Positions 34,500 to 44,774 of a stretch of DNA of 64,000 nt are shown here, one piece after another. The notes beneath the pieces were generated by a model, which saw only the letters and a list, made by a program, of their open reading frames with translations, was not told the DNA's origin and made no database searches. Both the position numbers and the translations under genes were made by a program. Source of the DNA: Gautieria morchelliformis (Eukaryota; Basidiomycota; Agaricomycetes; Gomphales; Gomphaceae); assembly GCA_015179125.1 (NCBI GenBank), contig WHVA01000398.1:1-64000 (forward strand). The letters run 5' to 3'. Every line of letters begins with the position of its first letter. Positions within the stretch are counted from its first letter, which is position 1.

Positions 34500-35290
34500 C
34501 CCCTCCTCCCTGCTGCTTTTGCAATGGCGGTCGATAGCCCTGTATGTTGTTTTGCTATTCAAGCTGGAAAGGATAACTAATTACTGCATATTAATAATAG
34601 CTTGGAAAAAGGGAGTGTGTCGCCACTGCCTGCCACTGCCGCGCAGCTCCGAATGCAGCTTTCTGCAGTGACAGGTTGTCCAATTGCCTCCATGGACACC
34701 GCTACCAGTGCAGTAATGACGGAAAGAACTCTTGCGACCTCGGGGCCAAGGCGGACACTTGCCCGCAAGCTGCAGGGCTAAATTGAAGCGTTCAGACCAC
34801 ATCTTTGCGAGTTTTATATACATTGAACAGGAAATGATGTGTTGTTGCTTTAGAATGGTTGTACTGGTATTTGATTTCATGGGTTGTACAACACCCATAT
34901 GTCATGTACTGTACTTGTGTCAATTTCTTTCCTTTGACTGTCTGTGATGCATTCGAAGTATCTGTTCAATTCAAGTCCTCATGTTCATTGCCAGCCATGT
35001 GCCTCATTGTGAAGGACATGACGGACATTGAGATGGGGTGAACCTTGCATGCCAACTAGTTTCTTGCGCATTGCCCGTTCCTAGTCTTAGACTTTTGCCA
35101 CCTGTGCAAGCTCCCCGTCTCGCAGGGCCAGCCCTGGGGGGGCCCGGGGGAGTCATATATCCCCACCCCGACGTTTCAGACTCCGACGGACCCCTCACCG
35201 CCCACAGGCCTTCGCTAACTAGCTAGTGTACAAAGATCAACAAATATACTTTTTTTCTGGCCAATTCTAACTGTTGTCACAGTCGCTGCT
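34500..35290. other. 800 bp without a recognised gene
   Basis: Between the long inverted repeat and the MULE-2 start. Short frames only; a GGCCCGGGGG-rich patch sits near 35130-35160. No inverted end of MULE-2 could be identified here. Confidence 0.5.
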
Positions 35291-35296
35291 TCGAAA

Positions 35297-37592
35297 ATGA
35301 GCAACGAGTCAATCAAACTGGCCATACAGCGTTTACTCAAACCTCAAGAATTCCCAGCTAACCCACACTGCTTTGATTTATCGCTAAATGCCTGGGAGGA
35401 CTGGCTTCATTTACAATGCAAGACGACGAACTGGCGACTCAAAAAGCCTTATGTGTCCAGTACGTCCGCCGTATAATTTTTCACATTGAGATAAATTTAG
35501 GCCATTAGATCTGGCAGCAAAGCTGAAATGCAATACACGTGGAAGAATACATACGAATGTGATCATGCGGGTCATTACCGTGATTGATGGGAAGAAAACT
35601 TGAGTCCAAGGAAATGACGAAAGCGAGACGCAAGTTTCAAGTGTGACTGCAAGGCAAATATTTATATTTTGCAGTCACCAGGCTCGAGTAATGTGCAAGT
35701 TGAATACTATTGGGCACATTCTGGACACGGTGAGTGTAGTGATGTCATTAATTACACAAATTCTGGAATCTCAACTAGACCCGGCATCACTAACTGATAT
35801 GAGGTCATCAAGAAGCCCGGATGAGGTTTGAGAGTGGTTAGATCGGAAAGTTGAGCAAGGTTTTGATCAGAAAGCAGTCAAGGCAATGCTTCGAATGTCT
35901 AGTGATGAATTGGCTAAGGTTATTCACGCATGTCACAGTACAGCCGAGGCACTAACCGAATATTTGATAGCTTACAGAAGCAGCTGAGGAGACACCATTT
36001 AGTTTGAAAATTAGTTCAATGGATATCTATAATGCCGTGCAGCGGAAGGCTAATTATGACAAATTCCTGTCTGAAGATGTGTACGAAAGTGTGCATCTAT
36101 GGTTAAAAAAACTGCGAGAGAAGGGCTGGGCAGCGTCTTATGACCAGACTCCTGGAGAAGAAGCATATGGAGGGTATACTATATCATTGTGCTCTGTGTG
36201 GCAGCAACAGGTTTGTTAGTTTCTCATAGACTTGTTATACTATTAATCAGTGCCATGTTAGCTCATAACTCATTATGGTGACATGGTTTGCCTTGATTCT
36301 ACTCATAACACTTGCCAAGGGAAAAATAGCGAAAAGATTTTCTTATACACTATTGTAGGCAGAGACCGAATGACCGGTAGAGGTGTTCCACTGGCGTTTA
36401 TGCTTGCTAACTTAGAATCACAGTAAGTAAAGTCTGTTTGTGCTAGACTATTAAGCACGCACAGTCACAATTTTTCAGCTTTCCGTTAAAGTATTTCTTG
36501 CTTTGGATGCATGAAACCTGCTGTTTTAAACCACATACTATTATGATTGACTGCTCGGATACCGAGGCCTTGGCCATTAACCTTTCCTTCTCGGCTTCAG
36601 AGGTGCACATACTCTATTGTTATTGGCACTTATGGCAAGCATGGGATACTAATATTAAGAATGTATGGTTGCCCTAGTGAAACTTTGTATTCTTGACTAA
36701 GGTGTGGTTGGTCAAAGATCCGCTTAAAGCACATGCGCTCCAAAGAAGATCATGCAGAAACACTGAGAGACATCCATCTGGCCACAGCAGCATTACTCAA
36801 AGCAGAGACACCAAATGAGTTTCAGGAGCGTTGGACAGAGTTACAGGTAAACTGGGCTGACCAGGGTCAATGGTTATTATATATGGAACGCGAGTGGGTA
36901 AGCCATAAAGAATGCTGGGCTAAAGCCTGGCGTAAGGTATGTAAACCTTCCTTTATTAGTCTAGCAGTCTATGGTCTATTAACACCACTATAGCATGCTC
37001 ACTATGGGATTGACACAAATAAGTTTATTGAAAGCTGGCACTCCAACTTGAAAATGAACTATATTGGACACTTGCGCAAGCAGCATGTCGATTACATGAT
37101 CCGTCTCCTAACTCAAGACATTGAACCTGACTACATGCACACACAGGTTCATATTGGGCTGGGGTTGAAAGGCCACACACTCTGTAGGATAGAAGGCCAG
37201 AGCCAGCGAGAGGCTTATCAGCTTAGCTTTGAAGAAGCAGTTTCTCGAGTAAAGGAACCAAATGAGGAGCAGGTGCATATTCCCATGTCATTAATATCAT
37301 TCGTCATAATCACAAAATGATATAGATTCAGGTTGAATCCTTCTCGGAGGATGGTGTTGTATATAATATCACTGTCCAGAATAGTGGCATTCGGATGTGC
37401 AGCTGCGCAGGGTTCACACAGTCAAGCTTACCATGCAAACATATGTTCCTCGCACAATGCGTAATGGCTAACAACATCGTCATAGATAAAGCCATTGTTC
37501 CTGTCCATAACCCATTTGAGCCTGTCAATCTCAACAATTACTGGGAAGAGAAGCAGCATCTAGTGACGAAGATCCAAGAGAAAATACGTTGA
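35297..37592 (+). pseudogene. MULE-2: FAR1-type MULE transposase, decayed
   Basis: Start Met at 35297 (MSNESIKLA). After an intron, a FAR1/WRKY-GCM1-like zinc finger follows: TWKNTYECDHAGHYRD, then KCDCKANIYI and YYWAHSGHD. This part holds in-frame stops after HYRD and NLSPRK and a third in DEV-stop-EWLD. The DDE core is visible: MVCLDSTHNTC, IMIDCSDTEALA, YCYWHLWQAWD and, in a later exon, NKFIESWHSNLKMNY. The SWIM finger CSCAGFTQSSLPCKHM is at about 37395-37445. At least seven exons. It lacks the Ulp1 modules of MULE-1 and belongs to a different MULE lineage. No target duplication found. Confidence 0.8.
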
Positions 37593-37931
37593 TTGGGACG
37601 GCACGAGCATTGGGCAGTCGCTGAGACAGATGAAGGGCGTGACCAGCTGTCAAGGGAACCGCTAACTCGATTGCTCAGTGCAGTAGAAAGTTTGCTCAAT
37701 CTTGAAATGATAATCGCAGTACTGAGTTCGAAGGAGGAAATGTATATATTAGTTCTGAATACAAGCTGATCTATGAGAGTCTCACCTGAGTTCGAAGGAG
37801 AAATGTATAGTTCCTACTTCGAACTCAGATACCATATCAGTGACGATCATGTGACGTACTGCGTCATTGCTGCAGCAACACACCCCCTTGATGCAGTACA
37901 CCTGCAATCAATAGAGACCCATGGTACATCG

Positions 37932-37936
37932 ATGGC
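37932..37936. repeat. gypsy target-site duplication, left (ATGGC)
   Basis: ATGGC directly before the left LTR; repeated at 44775-44779 after the right LTR. Confidence 0.85.
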
Positions 37937-38296
37937 TGTGAGGGCAACACTAATGATGAAGCCACAACCTAAGATACTCAAGGAGATAATGGCCGATGCA
38001 AGGACAAATAACCAACTGTGTAGTGGGTATCCTCAGTTTATAAATCTACCAATGATAGATACATGGGGACTTGCCTGTGTAGTGGGTATCCTCAGAGATC
38101 AAGCTGAGGAGACACCACCACACTGACTACAGTTTTATAGTGCTGGCAAGGCTTACATAATAGGGGGGGATGGAAACTTGCTGAAACTTGTAGAAGGTTG
38201 TAGAAACTCGTGGAAGATGATAGAAACTCATAGAAGGTTATGGAAACTGATGGAAGGAAACGGAAACTGATGGAAGGAAACACGTGAACCCTGACA
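37937..38296 (-). repeat. gypsy 3' LTR
   Basis: 360 bp. TGTAGTGGGTATCCTCAG occurs twice inside. The segment ACTGATGGAAGGAAACGGA is present in two tandem copies here and three in the other LTR. ORFs overlapping this LTR and the right one are not genes. Confidence 0.9.
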
Positions 38297-38342
38297 TCAC
38301 CCCCCTCTCAATGCTTGTCGTCCTGACAAGCACAGCTGCCAG

Positions 38343-38834
38343 CTAGCCCCCAACATCCACCGAGACATCATTTCCAAGTATGCCACAGGTGGGACCACCA
38401 TCTCCTTTGGCCCTTTCCCTCCTGGTAGTGCAGGTCAATGATGAGCTCAGGGGGATTGGGGTCCATGGGCAAGTGCGGCCCTCGGAACCTTGCTCTACAT
38501 AGTCGCTCTCCTGCCATGTTATGGAAATGCTGCCCCACCCAGCCTTCGAAAGTGTAGGGGGTTTCACATGGGGGGTTCCATCGTTGAGGAAGACAGGGTC
38601 ACCGACATAGTACGTGTTCTCTCGTCTGTGTCGGGGCCTGAGGAATGCAAGTGCAGGGTGAGTGGATGCCTGACTCTTCGCTGGTATGAGGTCCTCAGAG
38701 CTGACGGACCACTTTGAAGACCATGTGGCATTGAGATCATGGCAGTCAAGCATCCTTTGTAGCTTGGCTTCACTGGCTGCTCTGGATGATGAGAAGCCGG
38801 AGAAGTGCAGGAGCGTGGGATCGACACGTGACAT
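38343..38834 (-). CDS. accessory ORF near the 3' end of the chromovirus
   Basis: An open frame of 163 codons between the chromodomain frame and the 3' LTR. It contains LLHFSGFSSSRAASEAKLQ, RMLDCHDLNATWSSKW, FLRPRHRRENTYYVGDPVF and SITWQESDYVEQGSEGRTC, which look like genuine protein. I do not recognise a domain; it is not an envelope-like protein (no signal peptide or membrane helix). It may be a separate gene of this lineage or a frameshifted C-terminal extension of pol. Also overlapped in another frame by 39286-38564. Confidence 0.45.
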   Translation of the reverse strand: MSRVDPTLLHFSGFSSSRAASEAKLQRMLDCHDLNATWSSKWSVSSEDLIPAKSQASTHPALAFLRPRHRRENTYYVGDPVFLNDGTPHVKPPTLSKAGWGSISITWQESDYVEQGSEGRTCPWTPIPLSSSLTCTTRRERAKGDGGPTCGILGNDVSVDVGG

Positions 38835-39011
38835 GTTTGGCAGGTCAGAGAGGTTTCAGGTGAAGCTGGGGAGGGCAACAAGCTCAATGATGGGTGAGGA
38901 CATGGTTGATGGACGTGGTGGAGTCGATGCAGTGGAAGTGAGTGGTCACAGGTGGAGAGGGTTGATATATAGCTTATCGGAATGAATTGGTTAGGCGGAG
39001 GCCGATATCTC

Positions 39012-42000
39012 TTATCTCTGGGGTTCTGGACCCTTGACGTTATGAGTAGAAGCCCTGTCTGCTGTCCAGTCGAAGAGAGTTTGTCTGGAAGGTTCTGTGA
39101 AGTTTTGAACTCTCTGGAAGGGGAGGGACATGTATGTGGCTGCTGAGATACACTGAGGTGCCTCTGGATTCTGCCTGTGAAATTCTCTGACAAGTCGCTT
39201 TCCCCCAGAGACATCTTTTGCCGGTAGCCAGAGATCGTTGGCAGCTCCATATCCCTTCCAGTGCACAAGATACTCCAACCTTCCACGGAACATCCTGCTG
39301 TCTAGAATCCTTTCAACTTCATATTCTTCAGCTCCATCCTGTATGACAGGGGGAGGTGGTGGGGGTGTATGACATTCAAGAATTGGGTCACCTTCATATG
39401 GCCGAAGCAGGACGACAGAGAACACTGGATGTGTGCGACCAAAGGATGCAGGAAGATTTAGACCATAGGCATTTTGTGAGACCACCTTATTAACAGTGTA
39501 GGGGCCTAGCCACTTGTGGTCTAGCTTCTTCATTGGGCAAGTGGTTGTGATGTTTTTTGCATTGAGCCAGACCTTGTCACCAAGCTTATAAACTGGGGCT
39601 GCTTTACGGTGCACGTCATAGAAGCATGCCATGTCCTCTGCTGCCTTGGACAGGGCTGAACGAGCTTCTCTTGTGGCCGCTTCCATCCATGTCGTGAACT
39701 CATCCAGTGCCTCGAGTCGAGTTTCCCGGACTGGTTCCAGTCCCAGCCTTGGATGTTGGCCACTGTCCAACATGAAGGGTGTAGTCTGGGTTGAGGCATG
39801 GATTCGGTTGTTATAGGCAAACTTGGCCAGGGATATCCATTCGAACCAGTCATCCTGATGCTGGTTGATGAATAGTGGAAGGTATTGCTCAATCTCCCGA
39901 TTAACCCTTTCAGTCTGTCCATCAGTTTGGGGGTGATAAGCAGTAGATGCAGCGACTTTGACACCAAGAAGTTTGTTCAGTTCACGCATGAACTGGGAGA
40001 TGAACTGTGTGCCTCGATCGCTGATGATTTCTTCAGGGAGCCCATGAATTTTCCAAACATGATCACGGAAGAGTCGGGCGACTCCCACTGAAGTTACATC
40101 TGAAGTGGTGGGAATGACATGTGCACGCTTTGAGAGGCGATTAATGACAACAAGGAGAGCATCATAGCCATGACTGGTAGGCAGTTCTACGATCAAGTCA
40201 ACAGACATAACCTGCCATCTACGGTATGGGATACGGTTTGGTAGAAGCTTGCCAATGGGATAAGCAGGGAAGGTTTTTGTCCGGTTGCACAGGTCACAGG
40301 CCTTCACTTATTTTGCAATGTAATGTCCCATCCCAGGCCACCAGTAACTTCGAGCAACTAGCTCAGTAGTTCTCCAACGACCAGGGTGACCGGTGAGAGG
40401 CATGTCGTGGTGTGCTTTCACTATGTCATGTCGTAGTTTTGCATCAAGCGGCACATACACTTTGTTGTGATAGAGGACAAGCCCATCCTGTTCAGACCAC
40501 TCTTCTCCTCATAAATTTCCAGAGGAGCCCAGTTCTTTGAGAGCCTTGACAACCTTTTCATCCTGGTCCACACAGTTCCTTACTTGATTGAGGACAGCAT
40601 CACCTTCACCTGGGACTAACTGCATGCCAGCCTCTGGGGCATTCGCCTTGACGTGGAACAGGTCAGGGGTAAGTAAGACTTGATTTTGGTTGTCTCCCCC
40701 CCCCCCCCCCACTTATGATCCACGCATCATGAGAGTGCATCAGGCTTGGCTGAATGATGACCAGGACGTCATTGAGAATCTCAATCTTGTGCTTCGTTCC
40801 CTCTAAGATGTGGCGCCATTCCTCTAATCCCCGAATCACAGAAAGAAGCTCCTTGTCATGGATGGCATAATTGCGTTCAGCATCATTGAGGCTTTTGGAG
40901 ACAAACCCCACAGCCGCCATTTGCCATCGTCACATAGCTGGGACAGTACTGCTCCTGTGGCATAGGCCGAGGCATCTGTTTCAAGACAGAAACATTTGTC
41001 TTGATCAGGAGGACAAGGATCGGTGTTGAGGTGATGAGGAGTTTGAGCTTGTCAAAGGATGCTTGCTCTGGGCCCTTCAGATCCCAAGACCATTGGGCAT
41101 CCCGTTTTGGCAACTGGTTGAGGGGCTTTGCAATATGTGAGAAGTCTTCCACAAATCGACAGTAGAAGTTGATGAAACTAAGGAATGATTTGACTTCAGT
41201 GATGTTACGTGGTATTGGCCAGTCCCACACTCCTGCAACCTCAACTGGGTCCATGGCAACCTGTCATTGAGAGAGGATGAGGCCGAGATACTCCACCTCT
41301 AGTTGCTCAAATAGGCATTTTTCAGGTTTGAGGTACAGATTGTTGGCCTGGAGGATTTCAAGGATATGTCGTACAATCCTACAATGTTCTTCAAGCGACT
41401 CTGTGAAGATGAGAATGTTGTCTATGAACACCACCACAACCCCTTCATCGATGAGACTCTTGAAGATGTCATTCATCATTGTCTGGAAGGTTGCTGGGCT
41501 GTTAATGAGTCCAAAGAACATGACTAGAGGTTCATACAGGCCCCTATTTGTCTGAAAGGCTGCCTTCCACTCATCTCTCTCTTTTATGCGTACATTATAT
41601 CCCCAGCGAATGTCGAGCTTTGTGAAGTATTTAGCCCTTCCAGCAGCAATCTTATTCATGATGTTTGGAACAAGGGGCAAGGGAAAGGCATTCCTGACTG
41701 TTATATCATTCAGCTTCCAGTAGTCTTGCACAAATCTAAGACTGCCATCCTTTTTCTTCACAAAGAAGACTGGAGATGCCATAGGTGACTTGGAAGGATG
41801 GATACGATGGCTCTTCAGGTTCTCCTCAAGGAAGTTATCCAGTTCCCTTTGCTCAACCGGTGACATTGGGTAAACCTTTGTGCTGAAGGGTTGTGCACCT
41901 GGAGTGAGCTCAATTGCATGGTCCCAGGGTTTCTGAGGAGGCAGTTGGTCAAATGACTCCTTAGAAAACACATCCTTGAACTCCTGGTATGGTTTAGGGA

Positions 42001-43235
42001 CAAGGTCCTCAAAGGATCTGACTGGTGCAGACTCGCTGGCCTGTTCAGCAAGCTGTTGGGAGACAGTCCAGCCTGCGCCAATCGTTTCAGAACTCTCATT
42101 CACAAAGATGACAAAGGTCCTGTCTCCTTCCTCAAGTAGGGAGTGGGTGGGAGCGGGTGTGCTGTATGGGAACATCCTTTTGATCTACACTCTCTTCTGG
42201 AACAGTTTCCACTGGAGGCATATAAAAATTTACTGGTCTGAAAAACTGTTCAAATAAAGATATTCTAATTTTTTTTAGTGTTTTTAATGTAAAAAAACTT
42301 TAACAAAATTTTGTGTTTTTGTTAGAATTTATTGAGCAAGAAAATTGTAAAAAATTTTAGAGTTTTTTGCATGGTTTTTTATGTCTTTTTATAAGTTTCT
42401 TTGTGAAAACACAAAGAAACCCATAAAAAACCCTGAAAAAAATTTTGAATTTTTTTACAATTTTCTTGCTTAACAAATTCTAATAAAAACACAAAATTTT
42501 ATTATAGTTTTTTTTACATAAAAAACACTAAAAATATTTGGAAAATCTTTACAGTTTTTTCAACAGTTTTTCAGACAAGAAAACTTTTATATGCCTGCAG
42601 TGTTCAACTGTGGGCCCTCTGACAACGGGTCTGTCCCCGCATGACTTGGGACAGCGTGTCATCTTCACATCTCCTGTATGCCAGTTAACTTCTGGGTTGT
42701 GTTCAACAAGCCATGTGTGACCAAGAATAATGGCAAGTCGTCCAAGGCTTGTGACAGAGAATGTGGCACATTCCGTATGATCCCCAAAGGTGCAAATGAG
42801 GTCGACTTCCTCCTTGATTGAGCCAGCCTCATTTGGGGTACCATCAATATTGTAGACGGGGATGGCACGAGGTAGGGGACGGGTCCGAAGTCTGTGTTCC
42901 CTTACAAACTCCACATCGATGAACATCCCCATAGCACCACTGTCAAGGAGGGAGTCAATTGCGAGTGGATGCCCTGTGTCAATGGAGTGGACCTTGAGAG
43001 GTACTTTGGTGCATCGGCGGAGGTCAGCAGTACAGACATATAGAGGGACTGGAAGGTTTGCATTAGCAGCTGGAGTGATGGGTTGGGTTTTTGGCATGGC
43101 TGGTTTGGTTTCAGTTCGATCAGGGGTAGGAGAACGATGCATCATATCGCCTGTGATCCCATTTGTACATGTTTCAAGAACTGAAAACTGATTCGTTGAG
43201 TGGGGCATGTCTTTCACCGCTGACTGGCCTAACAA
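39012..43235 (-). pseudogene. chromovirus pol: PR, RT, RNase H, integrase, chromodomain
   Basis: Protease with LLDSGAMGMFID (43235-42600). The frame is then broken by a MITE. RT 42175-41264 has SPVFFVKKKDGSLRF, but the catalytic box reads FIDNILIF where YxDD is expected, so the second Asp is Asn. RNase H around 41050-40700 has SKSLNDAERNYAIHDKELL; a poly-C/G run at 40698-40711 lies next to a frame break. The integrase zinc finger is interrupted by a TAA just upstream of 40307; the core has SVDLIVELP, ISDRGTQF and TDGQTERVNREIEQY (D, D, E). The C terminus carries a chromodomain: YEVERILDSRMFRGRLEYL and VHWKGYGAANDLWLP, which in this clade directs insertion to heterochromatin. Confidence 0.9.
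42210..42602. mobile_element. CACTA-like foldback MITE nested in the chromovirus
   Basis: 393 bp, almost wholly palindromic and AT-rich. The ends read CACTGGAGGCATATAAAA and, on the other strand, CACTGCAGGCATATAAAA; pairing continues inward past TCTGAAAAACTGTT to the centre near 42409 (TTTCTTTGTG/CACAAAGAAA). It is flanked by TTC on both sides (42207-42209 and 42603-42605), the 3-bp duplication of the CACTA superfamily. It carries no gene and breaks the pol frame between protease and RT. Confidence 0.85.
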
Positions 43236-44335
43236 CCCTTTCCTTTCTCTTGGATGGGGGCTTTCACCTTCTGTTTGCGTTCCTCCATTGCTGCTGCTAC
43301 AGATTTAGAGACAATTGCTGCAATGTCTGCCTCTGTGAGGTTTGCATGGATTCGTGGCTTGCGAGGTTCAGGACAGTCTGGTGAAATGTGACCAGGTCTC
43401 TTACAGTTGTAGCAGGTCCGCATTTCGGTGTGGCGGCGGGATGAGTCAATGTCCATAGGTGTCGCATTACTGGGTGGTGCTGTGACAACAGGAGCCATAG
43501 CAGGAGTGTGGAGTTGTCGGGCAGGAGGAGGGAAAATAGGAACATGAGGTGTCTGTGCCTTCCTGACCTCTAACAGACGGCGATGATTACGGTCAATCTG
43601 GCAGGCTACTTCCTTCCAGCCTTTGAGGTTGGATGGAAGCGAGGGCTGGGCGTGGATCTTGTCAAGGATACCTGCTGGAAGGCCACGAGCATAGGCATCC
43701 TCGAGTGCCTCATCATTAAAGCCTGTCCTGCCTGCAAGGATCTCAAATTGAGCCATGTATTCATCTGCTGACATTCCTGACATCATCCTAAGGTCATGCA
43801 GCTTAGTGCGAGCCATTCTGGCACAATCTGGGTCCCCAAAGGCCTCCTCCATGTTATTAATGAACTCCTTCAGAGTTGATATAGAGGAGGTGCCATCAAT
43901 GATGGCCTGTGTCTCGTTGTGTGCCTATATTTCCACAGAGCCTCCCGTCATGAAGGAAAGAGTGTATAGGAGCTTTGTGTGCTCATCTGGGAAGGATGCT
44001 GGCTGGACGGCGATGGATAACTTGATAGACCTGATAAACCCTTCAGTCTCTGCATGGTCTCCATTGAACTTCTCCAGTTATGCTGCTTTGATAGAGTGAG
44101 TGGATGGAGGGACACTGTGAGGTACTGAGGGTACAAGGGTTTGAGCAGCAGCAACAGCGGTGTTGGTGGCAGCATGGGCTAAGTTGTTGTGAACATTAGC
44201 AATCTCATTGTGCAACTCCTGATTCTGCAGTTGAAGTTGCTGCAGCTGCTGCACTTGGCTGGAAAGGAGGCCTCGAAGAAATGGCCCATGTTTGCCCAGG
44301 GAGTCCCAGTATGCTTCTGGGAGTTGGTCTGCCAT
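43229..44335 (-). pseudogene. chromovirus gag with a CCHC knuckle
   Basis: Likely start MADQLPEAYWDSLGKHG about 60 bp inside the 5' LTR. Gln/Leu-rich helix (SSQVQQLQQLQLQNQ), capsid-like region with EAFGDPDCARMARTKL and LAGRTGFNDEAL, then CYNCKRPGHISPDC, a canonical CCHC zinc knuckle that binds RNA, and a basic tail. Stops interrupt it at 44078-44080 and near 43930. Gag forms the particle and packages element RNA. Confidence 0.85.
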
Positions 44336-44395
44336 AGGCTGAGATGAAGGTTGGTTAAGAAAAGTGTGTGGGGTCATCATATGAGCTTGATCTTC

Positions 44396-44774
44396 TGTGA
44401 GGACAACACTAATGACGAAGCCACAACCTAAGATACTCAAGGAGATAACGGCCGATGCAAGGACAAATAACCAACTGTGTAGTGGGTATCCTCAGTTTAT
44501 AAATCTACCAACGATAGATACATGGGGACTTGCCTGGGTAGTGGATATCCTCAGAGATCAAGCTGAGGAGACGCCACCACACTGGCTACAGTCTTATAGC
44601 GCTGGCAAGGCTTACATAATAGGGGAGATGGAAACTTGCTGAAACTTGTAGAAGGTTGTAGAAACTCGTGGAAGACGATAGAAACTCATAGAAGGTTATG
44701 GAAACTGATGGAAGGAAACGGAAACTGATGGAAGGAAACGGAAACTGATGGAAGGAAACACATGAACCCTGACA
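44396..44774 (-). repeat. gypsy 5' LTR
   Basis: 379 bp, with three copies of the 19-bp unit. It abuts the target duplication ATGGC at 44775-44779. Confidence 0.9.

Larger units (their letters stand above)
37937..44774 (-). mobile_element. Ty3/gypsy chromovirus, full length, inserted in copia
   Basis: LTRs of 360 bp (37937-38296) and 379 bp (44396-44774), beginning TGTCAGGG and ending CCTCACA in element orientation, flanked by the 5-bp duplication ATGGC. Gene order gag, protease, RT, RNase H, integrase, chromodomain, then an extra ORF. A polypurine tract GAGAGGGGGGTGA lies directly before the 3' LTR. About 13 substitutions between the LTRs, counted by eye, nearly all transitions, plus one 19-bp unit gained or lost. 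Stops and a nested MITE show it is inactive. The primer-binding site just inside the 5' LTR was not resolved. Confidence 0.9.

Noticed and set aside
37773-38126. 117-codon ORF with a near-copy at 44397-44642
   Set aside because: These frames lie on the two gypsy LTRs; their similarity is LTR identity, not a gene family.
40698-40711. Poly-C run as a frameshift signal for pol
   Set aside because: A homopolymer within RNase H with frames broken on both sides is better explained by slippage or sequencing error.
44586-44774. Extended C terminus of copia pol
   Set aside because: The frame only reads through into the gypsy LTR; the true end lies across the insertion at 37908-37910.
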